Shown: positions 25,081 through 34,153, counted from the first letter of the stretch. The stretch is DNA of 44,786 bases from an uncultured Thiotrichales bacterium (GCA_903824965.1 CAIJYR010000046.1:1-44786), one strand, 5' to 3'. Translations and numbers: made by a program. Notes: generated by a model not told the origin, from the letters alone.

Positions 25081-25823
25081 GGAACACCTCTCGTCATTTC
25101 GTCCGCGAGTTGCTGACCTGCCGCAAAATCCAGGGTACCCTCGTAGATGGCGCGTCCGGTGATGGCAGCCACGATGCCTTCGTGGGCCACGGCACACAGC
25201 GCACGAATATCCGCGATGTTGGTAATCCCCCCTGAGGCAATGATCGGAATGGCCACAGCCCGCGCCAAGGCCACGGTAGAATCGACATTGACGCCCGTCA
25301 TCATTCCGTCGCGTCCGATGTCCGTGTACACAATGCCTGCGACACCTGCTTGCTCAAAGGTGCGTGCCATGTCGATGGGCGTGTGTTGGGAGAGTTCCGC
25401 CCAGCCCTCAATGGCCACCTGGCCGCCCCGTGCGTCCAAACCCACCAAAATCTGCCCTGGAAATCGCTTACAGGATGCCTCCACGAACGCGGGATCGCGT
25501 ACCGCCTTAGTACCGAGGATGACATAGCGCACACCCATATCCAGATAACGGGCAACAGTATCCGCGTCACGAATCCCGCCGCCGACCTGAACCGGATGCT
25601 GAGGGTATGCTCGCACAATGTCTGCAATCACGGTGGCGTTGATCGGTCGCCCTGCAAAAGCGCCATCCAGATCAACAAGATGCAGCAGCCTCGCCCCCGC
25701 TTCGATCCAACGTTGAGCGACGGCCTGTGGATCGTTGGAGAACACGGTATTGTCCTCCATACGTCCCTGACGCAATCGTACACACTGGCCATTTTTGAGA
25801 TCAATGGCAGGAATCAGCAGCAT
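25077..25823 (-). CDS. hisA: ProFAR isomerase of histidine synthesis
   Basis: Isomerises ProFAR to PRFAR (Amadori rearrangement), the fourth step of histidine synthesis. 248 residues, a (beta/alpha)8 barrel. The two catalytic Asp are visible: PAIDLKNG near the N-terminus and YTDIGRDGMMTG in the second half. The phosphate-binding motifs are VQVGGGIRD and ASGGI. The ATG at 25823 has GGAG eight bases upstream; the GTG at 25829 is too close to it. It lies 18 bases after hisH; no hisF is seen next to it in this window. Confidence 0.96.
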   Translation of the reverse strand: MLLIPAIDLKNGQCVRLRQGRMEDNTVFSNDPQAVAQRWIEAGARLLHLVDLDGAFAGRPINATVIADIVRAYPQHPVQVGGGIRDADTVARYLDMGVRYVILGTKAVRDPAFVEASCKRFPGQILVGLDARGGQVAIEGWAELSQHTPIDMARTFEQAGVAGIVYTDIGRDGMMTGVNVDSTVALARAVAIPIIASGGITNIADIRALCAVAHEGIVAAITGRAIYEGTLDFAAGQQLADEMTRGVP

Positions 25824-25841
25824 CAACACGTCTCCAAAAAG

Positions 25842-26468
25842 TTATTGCGCACCGTTCCAGGTCATAAAATGGGCCAACAGTGTCAGCCCTGCTCGCTGGC
25901 TTTTTTCTGGATGGAACTGAACGGCAAAGAGGTTAGCCTGTCCAACTGCACATGCGAATGGTAGACCATAGGTGGTAGTGGCCGCAACCAGGGCTGTATC
26001 GGCAGGGATAGCGTAGTAACTGTGGACGAAATAGAATCGGCTGTCTGCAGGAATCCCATGCCACAAGGGGTGTGGTTTTGTGGGTTGTACCTGGTTCCAG
26101 CCCATGTGGGGGATCTTTCGTGCGGGGTCTGGGGCGAAGCGTCCGACCCGCCCTGGGATCACCCCCAGTGCGGGGGTACCGTTGTTTTCTTCGCTGACAT
26201 CGAACAAAGCCTGCATCCCCAGGCAAATGCCCAGAAACGGACGATCGGAGGCGCAGCGACGAATCGCTTCGGTCAGTTTGCGCGACTGTAGTTCATGCAG
26301 ACAATCTCGGATGGCACCAACCCCAGGAAAAACCACGCGATCCGCCTCCAGAATACGATCTGGGTCGCTGGTGACGAGCACCATCGCTTCGGGTGCGACC
26401 TGTTCGAGAGCCTTCGAGACGGAACGCAGATTGCCCATACCATAATCAATCACAGCCACTGAATGCAT
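25842..26468 (-). CDS. hisH: Imidazole glycerol phosphate synthase, glutaminase subunit
   Basis: Class I glutamine amidotransferase that supplies ammonia to HisF. 208 residues. VIDYGMGNLRSVSKAL opens the protein. The catalytic Cys lies in [11 protein letters not shown], and the His and Glu in VQFHPEKSQ. PGVGAIRDC gives the oxyanion-strand region. The ATG at 26468 is chosen because GGAG lies in front of it and because the upstream 23 codons do not belong to the family. Confidence 0.96.
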   Translation of the reverse strand: MHSVAVIDYGMGNLRSVSKALEQVAPEAMVLVTSDPDRILEADRVVFPGVGAIRDCLHELQSRKLTEAIRRCASDRPFLGICLGMQALFDVSEENNGTPALGVIPGRVGRFAPDPARKIPHMGWNQVQPTKPHPLWHGIPADSRFYFVHSYYAIPADTALVAATTTYGLPFACAVGQANLFAVQFHPEKSQRAGLTLLAHFMTWNGAQ

Positions 26469-26833
26469 CCGAGTCTCCGAGAACGTGCTGTTAGGTGTAT
26501 TGGGGCAGGGATCTTCTGATACCATACAGAATGCCATGCTTTTGGGTTTCTTCAGGCGTTTCTTCAGGAAGATCCTATACGACTCTAGAGCCGATACGGT
26601 AGTCCCTCAGCGCGTGGGGAAAGGGCAAGGAAGGGACAAGGTCAGGCAGGGTGGTCTTGATTTTGCTTGTTCATTGTGCATCTTGATCGTGCTCCGATCG
26701 GAGGGATGCACGGTAGGGATCACAAGATCAGTCCTACCTTATTAGATCCCTCCCTGGTTTCTTGGGGTGGGACGCCAAAACAATTACATTGATCCTGTAT
26801 TGTTCTGGATTGCCGTTTTGATGAGGTTCCCGT
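26469..26833. other. Intergenic region between hisH and the vWA-FHA gene
   Basis: 365 bases. A plus-strand open frame (26485-26745) has no ribosome-binding site and no family resemblance. The divergent promoters of hisH and the vWA gene must lie here; I could not place -35/-10 boxes with confidence. No hairpin with a T-run is seen. Confidence 0.4.
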
Positions 26834-28771
26834 ATGCCAAACCATGCGCCTGTTCGCTTCCTTGTCGCCTTCTTGGTGTTGCTCTTATGGCTGCCAACGG
26901 CTTTGGCAACCGACTCGGATATCGTCATTCTGCTCGACAATTCCGGCAGTATGAGACACCATGATCCGAGTTTCCTGCTCCGCCAAGCAGTGCTGTCCTT
27001 CACGGATCAACTGGATCCCAATACCCACGTATCCATTCTCTCTTTTGATGGGAATGTCGTTTCCCTTTTGCCGTTCATCACGCTGGGGGGGGCTCATACG
27101 GAAGTACAACAAGCCTTACGGCGGATCAACTACCGTGGGCCACATACCGATATTGCAAGTGCCGTTGAGCGGGCAACCTATTTACTGCAACACAATAGCA
27201 GACCACGCGCTCAAAAGAGTATTTTATTATTCACCGATGGTTATATGGACACAGGCAATATTAACGTTGACCAGCAAAAGATGCACTGGCTCATCCGTGA
27301 GTTGGCTACCGCCTGTGAGGAAGATACAATACGCATCTTTGGCATTGCTTTCACGGAGGAGGCCGATTACCAACTCCTCCAATCGTTGGCTTGGCATACA
27401 CACGGGGATTACTTCCGTGTGCTGAATCCCGATGAGATAGAAACTGCATTTCATGGGATACAAGCGTTGATTGCCCCTCCGTTGGTACCCATTGCCACCG
27501 TCCGTGCGATCGCCGCCGCAAGTGTGGTTGCGGCCAATACGCCTGTGTCCGTTAATACACCGTCCTCTACGCCGGTATCGGAACCCAGTGCAAGATTAGA
27601 AGCATCGGCGAAACTGCCTGTGGTGCAACATGCGGTTCCCGCTGCAAACGATCCCGAGCCTACAGTAGCTCCCACGGACACAGCGTTGGTGTCCATCGCC
27701 CCTATCTCGGTTGTTGCGGCCCAAGAGACTCCAAGGTTGCCTGTGGCACCGAGCATGGGCACGCAAGCTACGCATACCGATACCGTAGCCCCTGCCTCGG
27801 TAAGTGTCATATCCTCGATACCACCACACAACGCCCCTGAGGTGCAAGCAGTACATCCTGTGGTTGTCACACCCCCTGTACCACCACACAACGCCACTGA
27901 GGTGCAAGCAGTACATCCTGTGGTTGTCACACCCCCTGTGTCTCCAAAAACCGCTGAAGGACAAACAGAGGGAGCGTATGAAAATGGCCTCGACGAACCA
28001 GCAGAAAACCATCTGGCTGTGTGGATCTTTGTTCTCCTGGTAGCAGCCACCCTTGTGTGGGACACGCGCAAGAAATGGCAAAAGACTGTACGATCGCTGC
28101 TTGCAAGGGTCAGACACAATGTACAAGAATATTTTGCAATACTCTTCGAGAAGACACATCTACTATCCTTCTCGATGGGATCCGCTTCTGTGAATCCGCC
28201 CATCAACAAATCGGTCATGCTGCATCCAAAGGAAAGAGAAGCGGTCTTACATAAAACCATTCAGATGTATCTAGATGCGAAGGCAGAAAGGAAAAATCCA
28301 CCACGCATTGACGAGGAAACCTATTCTGAATCCATTCCTGTAACGGATGAAAAGGCAAAGGAAAACAGCGGACACCAAACCTTTTCGGAACGGCTGCCTG
28401 CGGGCATCACGGCCAAATTAATCGATATGCGTGGAGAGGATGGCGTCGGAGAATTTACGCTGACCCACACCCGTACCGCCATCGGTCGTCACGTAGAAGG
28501 CAAGCCTGTAGCCCATTATCTGTATATCAATGATCCAACCGTGAGTCGTCGTCATGCGGTGATCGAGTTCCGTGATTCCTCTTTTTGGATCCAGGATGCA
28601 AAAAGTGTGAACGGTACCTATGTCAATCGCCAACGAATCTATGACGAAGTCCTGCTCAAGAATAACGATTTTGTCCAATTTCACCTTTTTGCTTTCCACT
28701 TTGTGATCTCTTCCGGAGAGCCAGCCTTCGTACCTGTCGCGGGCCAAGACCCCCTAGAAGAGACCCACTAA
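26834..28771 (+). CDS. Membrane protein with periplasmic vWA and cytoplasmic FHA domains
   Basis: 645 residues. A signal peptide (about 1-25) leads to a von Willebrand A domain (about 28-210) with an intact MIDAS start, DNSGSM (35-40), and LFTDGYMDTG later. A Pro/Val/Thr-rich linker (about 220-385) follows and includes a perfect-length 20-residue duplication. One membrane helix (about 395-412, WIFVLLVAATLVW) and a basic stretch come next. The C-terminus (about 545-640) is an FHA domain with IGRH, DPTVSRRHAVIE and SVNGTYVN, the phosphothreonine-binding signature. The topology places vWA outside and FHA inside, so it could couple an envelope ligand to Ser/Thr phosphorylation. No kinase or phosphatase gene is adjacent. 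Confidence 0.88.
   Translation: MPNHAPVRFLVAFLVLLLWLPTALATDSDIVILLDNSGSMRHHDPSFLLRQAVLSFTDQLDPNTHVSILSFDGNVVSLLPFITLGGAHTEVQQALRRINYRGPHTDIASAVERATYLLQHNSRPRAQKSILLFTDGYMDTGNINVDQQKMHWLIRELATACEEDTIRIFGIAFTEEADYQLLQSLAWHTHGDYFRVLNPDEIETAFHGIQALIAPPLVPIATVRAIAAASVVAANTPVSVNTPSSTPVSEPSARLEASAKLPVVQHAVPAANDPEPTVAPTDTALVSIAPISVVAAQETPRLPVAPSMGTQATHTDTVAPASVSVISSIPPHNAPEVQAVHPVVVTPPVPPHNATEVQAVHPVVVTPPVSPKTAEGQTEGAYENGLDEPAENHLAVWIFVLLVAATLVWDTRKKWQKTVRSLLARVRHNVQEYFAILFEKTHLLSFSMGSASVNPPINKSVMLHPKEREAVLHKTIQMYLDAKAERKNPPRIDEETYSESIPVTDEKAKENSGHQTFSERLPAGITAKLIDMRGEDGVGEFTLTHTRTAIGRHVEGKPVAHYLYINDPTVSRRHAVIEFRDSSFWIQDAKSVNGTYVNRQRIYDEVLLKNNDFVQFHLFAFHFVISSGEPAFVPVAGQDPLEETH
27821..27940 (+). repeat. 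Two direct 60-bp repeats inside the vWA-FHA gene
   Basis: 27821-27880 and 27881-27940 differ at only two bases. They encode PPHNAPEVQAVHPVVVTPPV and its neighbour with Thr for Pro. The repeat is in frame and lengthens the periplasmic linker. Confidence 0.95.
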
Positions 28772-29061
28772 CGGAGGTATTCCGCTCCATCGCCCTACGC
28801 CTGCGGCGACATACCGACGTCCAACATTGCTGGACAACTTGTCCACCGCCCTCCCGTCCTGAGGGTGCGGTACCGTGCCCGAACCGTTGACAAGTCGGTA
28901 CACAGCGCAGAAAATGCGGGTCGCATGTATTTTCCTTCGGGCTGTGGGGTCAACGAGATTTTCTTGCGGTCGATCTTCGTTCGTCCCGTGCTTTTCCCCT
29001 TTCGTAACTCTTTCGTTTCGTGAATTTACGTCGCTGTACCCATCATAAGGAATGAGAGCTT
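28772..29061. other. Intergenic region before the ParA/HEPN pair, with palindrome
   Basis: 290 bases without a gene. It holds a 13-base palindrome GGACAACTTGTCC (28832-28844) and, 60 bases on, a related half (GTTGACAAGTCGG). A GC-rich dyad (CCCTCCCGTCCTGAGGG) lies in between. These could be an operator or a partition-like site for the downstream ParA, or the scar of a mobile element. GAATGAGAG just before 29062 serves as ribosome-binding site. Confidence 0.4.
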
Positions 29062-30117
29062 ATGGCCATTCAGATTTGCCTATTTAATCACAAGGGTGGT
29101 GTGAGCAAGACGACCACTGCCTTCAACCTTGGGTGGATGCTCGCAGAGAAAGGAAAGAGGGTGTTGCTTGCGGATTGTGACCCACAGTGCAATCTCACCG
29201 GAATGGTGTTTGGATTTACGGGTATCGATGACTTTAAGGGCATTTATGAATCTGACGGTATCCGCAACATTCGCGATGCTTTATCCCCAGCCTTTGAATC
29301 ACGTCCAGTACCAATAGAAGCAGTTCAGTGTGAGGAAATTAATGGACGGTCGAACATGTTTCTTATTCCTGGGCATATTGGATTGGCAGAGTACGAAGTA
29401 ACGTTGGGTATTGCGCAGGAGCTTTCCGGATCGTTGATGACACTACAAAACCTTCCTGGTGCGTTACATTATCTATTCCAGTTAACCGCAAAAAAATATA
29501 ACATCGATTATATCATTGTCGATATGAGTCCAAGCCTTGGCCCGATCAATCAGAATCTCTTGACGACAAGCGATTTTTTTCTGGTTCCCATGGCACCAGA
29601 CTACTTTTCGGTTATGTCAGTGGATTCGCTTGCGTCCATTCTTCCAAGGTGGAATGCTTAGTCTAAGAAGGCTGCTGGTATTTCTGCACTTCAGAAAGCG
29701 GCGTATCCATTCCCAAAAATCTCAACCAAATTCTTGGGAATCGTTATGCAGAAATACCGACCGAGAGACGGAAGACCAGCGGCAGCGTTTCAGAAATGGA
29801 TAAATAGAATTGAGGATGGTGTCAATAGAAAACTACTTCCTGCGCTAAGTCAATGTGACATGCTTCTATCAGCAGATTTGTACATGCGTGCTGGTGCTCC
29901 CACTGCCAAACCTCTGCTGCAAATGTCGAACTTCAACGGTTTGATTGCTAAGTCGCAGGAACACCAGTCACCGATATTTTCGCTCACCGACGCGCAACTG
30001 GATCAAACGGGCGTTGTATTAGAGCATACACGAACATCTATGCAAAAATTCAGAGAACTGTTCTCAGATGCTGCCGATACGATTATTCGGATCATTGACA
30101 ATGCAAAATGCCATTGA
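29062..30117 (+). pseudogene. ParA-family ATPase with in-frame amber codon
   Basis: ParA/MinD-type P-loop ATPase. The N-terminus IQICLFNHKGGVSKTTTAFNLG has the deviant Walker A, LLADCDPQCNLTG follows, and the Walker B-like strand is YIIVDMSPSLGPIN. A TAG at 29659-29661 interrupts the frame after LPRWNA. Reading continues in the same frame with SKKAAG, AAYPFPKISTKFLGIVMQKYRPR and on to 30117, exactly what the C-terminal half of such proteins looks like, so the lesion is a single base change, probably from TGG (Trp). The full frame would give 351 residues. The second half could be re-initiated at ATG 29734 or made by readthrough. By eye it is more AT-rich than its neighbours, suggesting transfer. 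Confidence 0.82.
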
Positions 30118-30700
30118 TGCACTGCGATCCAGTATCCTCAGAGTGCGAAATCTGAGTGGTTTGCACAATGCGCTTTCGTCTTGGACAACCAAAGCGGTGG
30201 ATACTTCCGATCTACTGAGAGACCAGATCGTCCTTGGGGTAAGCGCACTGGACTATTATATCCATGAAATCACACTGCTTGGCATGGTGGAAGTATTTGA
30301 GGGTCAACGTCCGCCTACGCCTGGCTTCCAGAAGTTCAAAGTTTCGGTTTCCTCTATGCTTAACGGATATACTAGTAACGATAGTAGTTGGTTTGTGTCT
30401 GAGATTCGAGAACAACATAGTTATAAATCCTTCCAAGACCCTGAAAAAATTGCCGAGGCCATTCGCTTGTTCTCAACAGTCAAACTTTGGCATGAAGTGA
30501 GTGCACTATTCAGAAAGCCTAAGGAAGAGATAGAAGCACATCTAAAGCAAATCGTAAAGAGGCGTAATCAAATAGCACATGAGGCGGATATTAGAGCAGG
30601 ATATATGGACGAACGCTGGCCTATCAATGCGCATGACGTAGACCACGCAATCACTTTTTTGTTAGAGACATGCGAACACATGCACACGGTTGTTGGATGA
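30101..30700 (+). CDS. HEPN-domain protein (RiboL-PSP-HEPN type)
   Basis: 199 residues, all-helical. The C-terminal part has the HEPN nuclease motif Rx4H in KRRNQIAHEAD (about residues 155-160), preceded by an HLKQIVKR helix, and the N-terminal half has the LRDQIVLGVSALDYYIHEI segment seen in RiboL-PSP-like HEPN proteins. Such proteins often act as RNA-cutting toxins or effectors in antiviral and toxin-antitoxin systems (known for the superfamily; inferred here). The start ATG 30101 overlaps the ParA frame by 17 bases, so the pair is translationally coupled. The gene is intact, in contrast to its ParA partner. Not typical of the flanking core genes in composition. Confidence 0.75.
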   Translation: MQNAIDALRSSILRVRNLSGLHNALSSWTTKAVDTSDLLRDQIVLGVSALDYYIHEITLLGMVEVFEGQRPPTPGFQKFKVSVSSMLNGYTSNDSSWFVSEIREQHSYKSFQDPEKIAEAIRLFSTVKLWHEVSALFRKPKEEIEAHLKQIVKRRNQIAHEADIRAGYMDERWPINAHDVDHAITFLLETCEHMHTVVG

Positions 30701-30777
30701 GCACTGGCCTAGATACCCCACATCCTGGCTACCTTGATGTCTTTCCCCGTAGCTTTTAGCAATAACCCCGACAGCCT

Positions 30778-32757
30778 ATGATTCCAGAACTGGGTACGTA
30801 CGCACTGATTCTTTCCCTGTGCTTGGCGCTTGTGCAGGGAACCTTTCCGCTGGTGGGTGCTCATCGTGGCAACCAGGCGTGGATGATGCTGTCCCACACC
30901 GCTGCACGCGGTCAATTCGCTTTTTTGTCGATTGCCCTGATCAGTCTTGCATGGTCTTTCGTGCAAAACGATTTTACCGTTGACTACGTCGCACGAAACT
31001 CTAATGTGGCACTTCCAGTGTATTACCGTCTCTCGGCGGTCTGGGGGGGACATGAGGGTTCTTTGTTGTTGTGGGCGTTTCTCTTGGGTGGTTGGATGTT
31101 GGCCGTCAGTGTGTCAGGCAATCTGCCGATCGCCTTATCTGCACGCGTGTTGGGCGTGATGGGTCTTGTGAGTGCCGGTTTTTTGGTGTTCCTGCTTTTT
31201 ACCTCCAACCCCTTCGGGCGCGTTGACCCGTCCCCTGGTTTTGAAGGCAGTGACCTCAACCCACTGCTCCAAGATCCTGGTTTGATTCTGCATCCACCTT
31301 TGTTGTATCTGGGGTATGTCGGTTTCGCGGTGGTCTTTGCCTTTGCGATTGCCGCCTTGTTGGGGGGACGATTGGATGCGGCATGGGCACGTTGGTCACG
31401 TCCGTGGGCATTGGCAGCTTGGGTGTGCCTGACCCTTGGCATCACCCTCGGATCGTTTTGGGCCTACTATGAGTTGGGTTGGGGGGGGTGGTGGTTTTGG
31501 GATCCGGTAGAAAATGCCTCGTTGATGCCTTGGCTGGTCGGGACTGCGCTCCTTCATTCCCTGGCCGTGACCGAAAAGCGGGGTGAGTTTCGTGCCTGGA
31601 CGGTGTTGCTGGCCATTCTTGCTTTTTCGTTGAGTTTGCTTGGAACCTTTCTGGTGCGATCGGGGGTGCTGACCTCTGTACATGCCTTTGCCTCTGATCC
31701 TCGGCGCGGGGTGTTTATCCTGATCTTTCTTGCCACGGTGGTGGGCAGTTCCCTGTTGTTGTACGCGATTCGTTCGCCTACGATGGTACGGCCCTCAAAA
31801 TCGGGCTTTTCCTTGCTATCACGGGAAGTGATGTTGCTCACCAACAATGCGCTCTTGGTTGCCGCCACAGCCACCATTCTCTTAGGGACGTTATACCCGT
31901 TGGTGCTTGATGCGATGCATCTCGGTAAAATCTCAGTAGGCTCCCCTTATTTTTCGTCGGTCTTTGTCCCCTTGATGATCCCGTTGGTTTTTTTGATGGG
32001 GGTTGGGCCTTTGGCTCGCTGGCGTCGAAATACGTTGTCCGAATTGGTCATGCGATTGCGTTGGGTGGGCATCGTCTCTGTTTTTGTCGCAGCGAGTGCA
32101 ACCCTCTTGTTGGGTTCGTGGAATCCGATGGCCACCGTGGGTGTGTGGCTTGCGCTGTGGGTGATGGCTGCCACCCTGGAAGCCCTGGAGGTGCGGGTAC
32201 GAACGGTGGGCCGCTGGGACACCGTAGAGGGATTGCGTTCAGTGCCTATGGGCCTGTGGGGCATGGGAGTCGCCCATTGCGGGGTGGGCCTTTTTATCCT
32301 CGGCGTATCGCTCTCCGGTGGCTACAGTGAGGAGCGCGATGCAGTGCTTTCCCCAGGACAATCGATTACCCTCGCGGACTATACTTTTCGTTTTGAGGGT
32401 ATCGCACCGATAGACGGCCCCAACTACACTGCCCAAAGAGGGACAATCACGGTGCACAAGGAGGACGACAAAGGGCACGGCAAGGTCTGGAGCCTCTACC
32501 CCGAAAAACGCACCTACCGTGTCCAAACCATGCCCATGACCGAGGTTGCCATTGACTACGGTGTTCTGCGACATCTATATGTGGCCTTGGGCGAATCGGT
32601 AGGAGGGGGGGATGCGTGGAGTATGCGTCTGTACGTGAAGCCCTTTGTCGGCTGGATTTGGCTCGGAACCTTGGCGATGGCTTTGGGTGGCCTGTTGGCT
32701 GCTCTTGATCGTCGTTATCGCAGAAACACCCTAACGACCGTACGGAAAGGTATCTAA
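30778..32757 (+). CDS. ccmF: Cytochrome c maturation haem lyase subunit CcmF
   Basis: Large inner-membrane subunit of the haem lyase that attaches haem to apocytochrome c. 659 residues with many membrane helices. The tryptophan-rich WWD motif is present (GGWWFWDPVENASLMPW). The haem-binding His are in VWGGHEGSLLLW and LHPPLLYLGY. The LVRSGVLTSVHAFASDP segment and the C-terminal periplasmic domain complete the family pattern. No other ccm gene is next to it, and the ParA/HEPN pair lies just upstream, so the original ccm neighbour may have been displaced. It serves CcoO and CcoP. The stop abuts the cupin start. Confidence 0.96.
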   Translation: MIPELGTYALILSLCLALVQGTFPLVGAHRGNQAWMMLSHTAARGQFAFLSIALISLAWSFVQNDFTVDYVARNSNVALPVYYRLSAVWGGHEGSLLLWAFLLGGWMLAVSVSGNLPIALSARVLGVMGLVSAGFLVFLLFTSNPFGRVDPSPGFEGSDLNPLLQDPGLILHPPLLYLGYVGFAVVFAFAIAALLGGRLDAAWARWSRPWALAAWVCLTLGITLGSFWAYYELGWGGWWFWDPVENASLMPWLVGTALLHSLAVTEKRGEFRAWTVLLAILAFSLSLLGTFLVRSGVLTSVHAFASDPRRGVFILIFLATVVGSSLLLYAIRSPTMVRPSKSGFSLLSREVMLLTNNALLVAATATILLGTLYPLVLDAMHLGKISVGSPYFSSVFVPLMIPLVFLMGVGPLARWRRNTLSELVMRLRWVGIVSVFVAASATLLLGSWNPMATVGVWLALWVMAATLEALEVRVRTVGRWDTVEGLRSVPMGLWGMGVAHCGVGLFILGVSLSGGYSEERDAVLSPGQSITLADYTFRFEGIAPIDGPNYTAQRGTITVHKEDDKGHGKVWSLYPEKRTYRVQTMPMTEVAIDYGVLRHLYVALGESVGGGDAWSMRLYVKPFVGWIWLGTLAMALGGLLAALDRRYRRNTLTTVRKGI

Positions 32758-33120
32758 ATGTCCACGAATACCACGCTTCCCCCTGCTGAGGCCCATGCGT
32801 TCCAAGACCTCCTTGCTTTCGCTGCGCATGGGATTGCGAGTCGAGTCCTTGCCAAAGCAGAAGGCGGTACGGTGACGCTTTTCTCTTTTGAAAAGGGAGA
32901 GTCGCTTTCTGAGCACACGGCACCTTTTGATGCGCTTGTTTTCATCCTGGAAGGTGCGATGACGCTCACCATCGGCGGAAAGACAGTACAAGCGATGTCC
33001 GGTACGGCAACGCTCATGCCAGCAAACGTGCCGCACGCCCTCGATGCAGATGAGCGCACCCGTATGCTTCTTGTTATGCTACGCGAATCCGCGAAAATAC
33101 GTACCATCACAAGATCTTAG
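32758..33120 (+). CDS. Small cupin-domain protein
   Basis: 120 residues forming a single cupin_2 barrel. Motif 1 is weak (SEHTAPFDALVFILEGAMTLTIGG, only one His), and motif 2 is LMPANVPHALDA with one His. With two possible metal ligands it may bind metal weakly or not at all. The ATG follows the ccmF TAA directly, so it is translated from the same message, and panB begins 12 bases after it. The substrate is unknown. Confidence 0.85.
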   Translation: MSTNTTLPPAEAHAFQDLLAFAAHGIASRVLAKAEGGTVTLFSFEKGESLSEHTAPFDALVFILEGAMTLTIGGKTVQAMSGTATLMPANVPHALDADERTRMLLVMLRESAKIRTITRS

Positions 33121-33131
33121 AAAAGAAAACA

Positions 33132-33932
33132 ATGAAAACCGTGACGGCCATGGCCTTGCGCCACATGAAAAACGCGGGCGAAAAAATTGCCTGCTTGACG
33201 GCATACGATGCGAGCTTTGCCGTACTGCTCGAAGGGGCGGGTGTCGAGGTGCTCCTGGTCGGTGATTCTCTCGGCATGGTCGTGCAGGGCCAAGCAAGCA
33301 CCTTGTCAGTCAGCATGGATGCAATGGTTTATCACACCACCTGTGTTGCCCGTGGCATCACTCGATCCCTGCTGGTTGCGGACTTGCCTTTCCTGAGTTA
33401 CGCCACCCCTGAACGTGCACTGGACAATGCGGGGCGACTGATGGCAGCAGGTGCCAAAATGGTCAAACTGGAGGGATGCAGTGCCTCCGTGTTGGAGACG
33501 GTGCACCGCTTGGTGCAGTGGGGGATTCCGGTGTGTGGACACCTTGGGCTACTGCCTCAGTCGGTACACACCTTGGGGGGCTATCGTGTTCAGGGCACCG
33601 AACCCGATCGCGCTACTGCCATCCTGGACGAAGCAGAGGCATTGCAGAACGCAGGCGCGGAATTGCTGGTGTTGGAGTGCGTTCCTGTCACGCTTGCGAA
33701 GCGGATCACGGAGGCGTTGTCCATTCCTGTCATCGGCATTGGTGCGGGCGTGCATTGCGATGGTCAAGTGCTTGTATTGTATGATGTGTTGGGTATCGTG
33801 CTGGGGAAGCGTCCACGCTTTGCGCACGATTTCATGCAGGGCAACACCAGCCTACATGATGCAATTGCGGCTTTTGTCCGTGATGTAAAACGCGGGGCGT
33901 TCCCCGGGCCAGAGCACAGCTACGGTACCTAA
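33132..33932 (+). CDS. panB: 3-methyl-2-oxobutanoate hydroxymethyltransferase
   Basis: Transfers a hydroxymethyl group from methylene-tetrahydrofolate to ketoisovalerate, the first step towards pantothenate. 266 residues. The family boxes KIACLTAYDASFA, VGDSLGMVVQG, ADLPFLSY, VKLEGC, GHLGLLPQSVHTLGGYRVQG and GIGAGVHCDGQVLVLYD are all intact. Usually followed by panC; here the next downstream sequence is an IS-derived repeat and a gene on the other strand, so panC is elsewhere. Confidence 0.97.
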   Translation: MKTVTAMALRHMKNAGEKIACLTAYDASFAVLLEGAGVEVLLVGDSLGMVVQGQASTLSVSMDAMVYHTTCVARGITRSLLVADLPFLSYATPERALDNAGRLMAAGAKMVKLEGCSASVLETVHRLVQWGIPVCGHLGLLPQSVHTLGGYRVQGTEPDRATAILDEAEALQNAGAELLVLECVPVTLAKRITEALSIPVIGIGAGVHCDGQVLVLYDVLGIVLGKRPRFAHDFMQGNTSLHDAIAAFVRDVKRGAFPGPEHSYGT

Positions 33933-34027
33933 ACCATCCCATCCGTCTCTGTTAGAGGTAGGAAACAAACGTCAACAAATCGGATACTATGCAACTGCCT
34001 TCTAAAGAGTTGCCGGAATGGTCTCAA

Positions 34028-34153
34028 AGCAGGTCGTTTGTGAAAGAGGAGTTGCCATCGGTCACGGCCAGGATGTTGTAGCAGAAATGCGAGAGCCTGG
34101 AGACCCCGATGGGTTCATCCTTGAAACCCCCCTGCTTCAGCCATGGGGTGGTT
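34028..34153 (+). mobile_element. IS200/IS605-like 3' end remnant, copy A
   Basis: Positions 34028-34130 match 44602-44704 in inverted orientation with only two mismatches in 103 bases. After the shared block a hairpin region follows (ACCCC to GGGGT around 34126-34148) and then GGTGGTTTAG. A frame through it ends SFVKEELPSVTARML, with a synonymous codon difference just outside the block, as if it were the last codons of a transposon gene, and the hairpin resembles the right end of IS200/IS605 (TnpB-type) elements. The remainder of such an element is absent. The family assignment is by resemblance only. Confidence 0.6.

Noticed and set aside
26485-26745. 86-codon open frame between hisH and the vWA gene
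   Set aside because: It has no ribosome-binding site or family resemblance and overlaps the place where two divergent promoters are expected.
29062-30117. ParA gene as the chromosome partition parA
   Set aside because: No parB follows, the partner is a HEPN protein, and the gene carries a nonsense codon, so it is not the essential partition gene.
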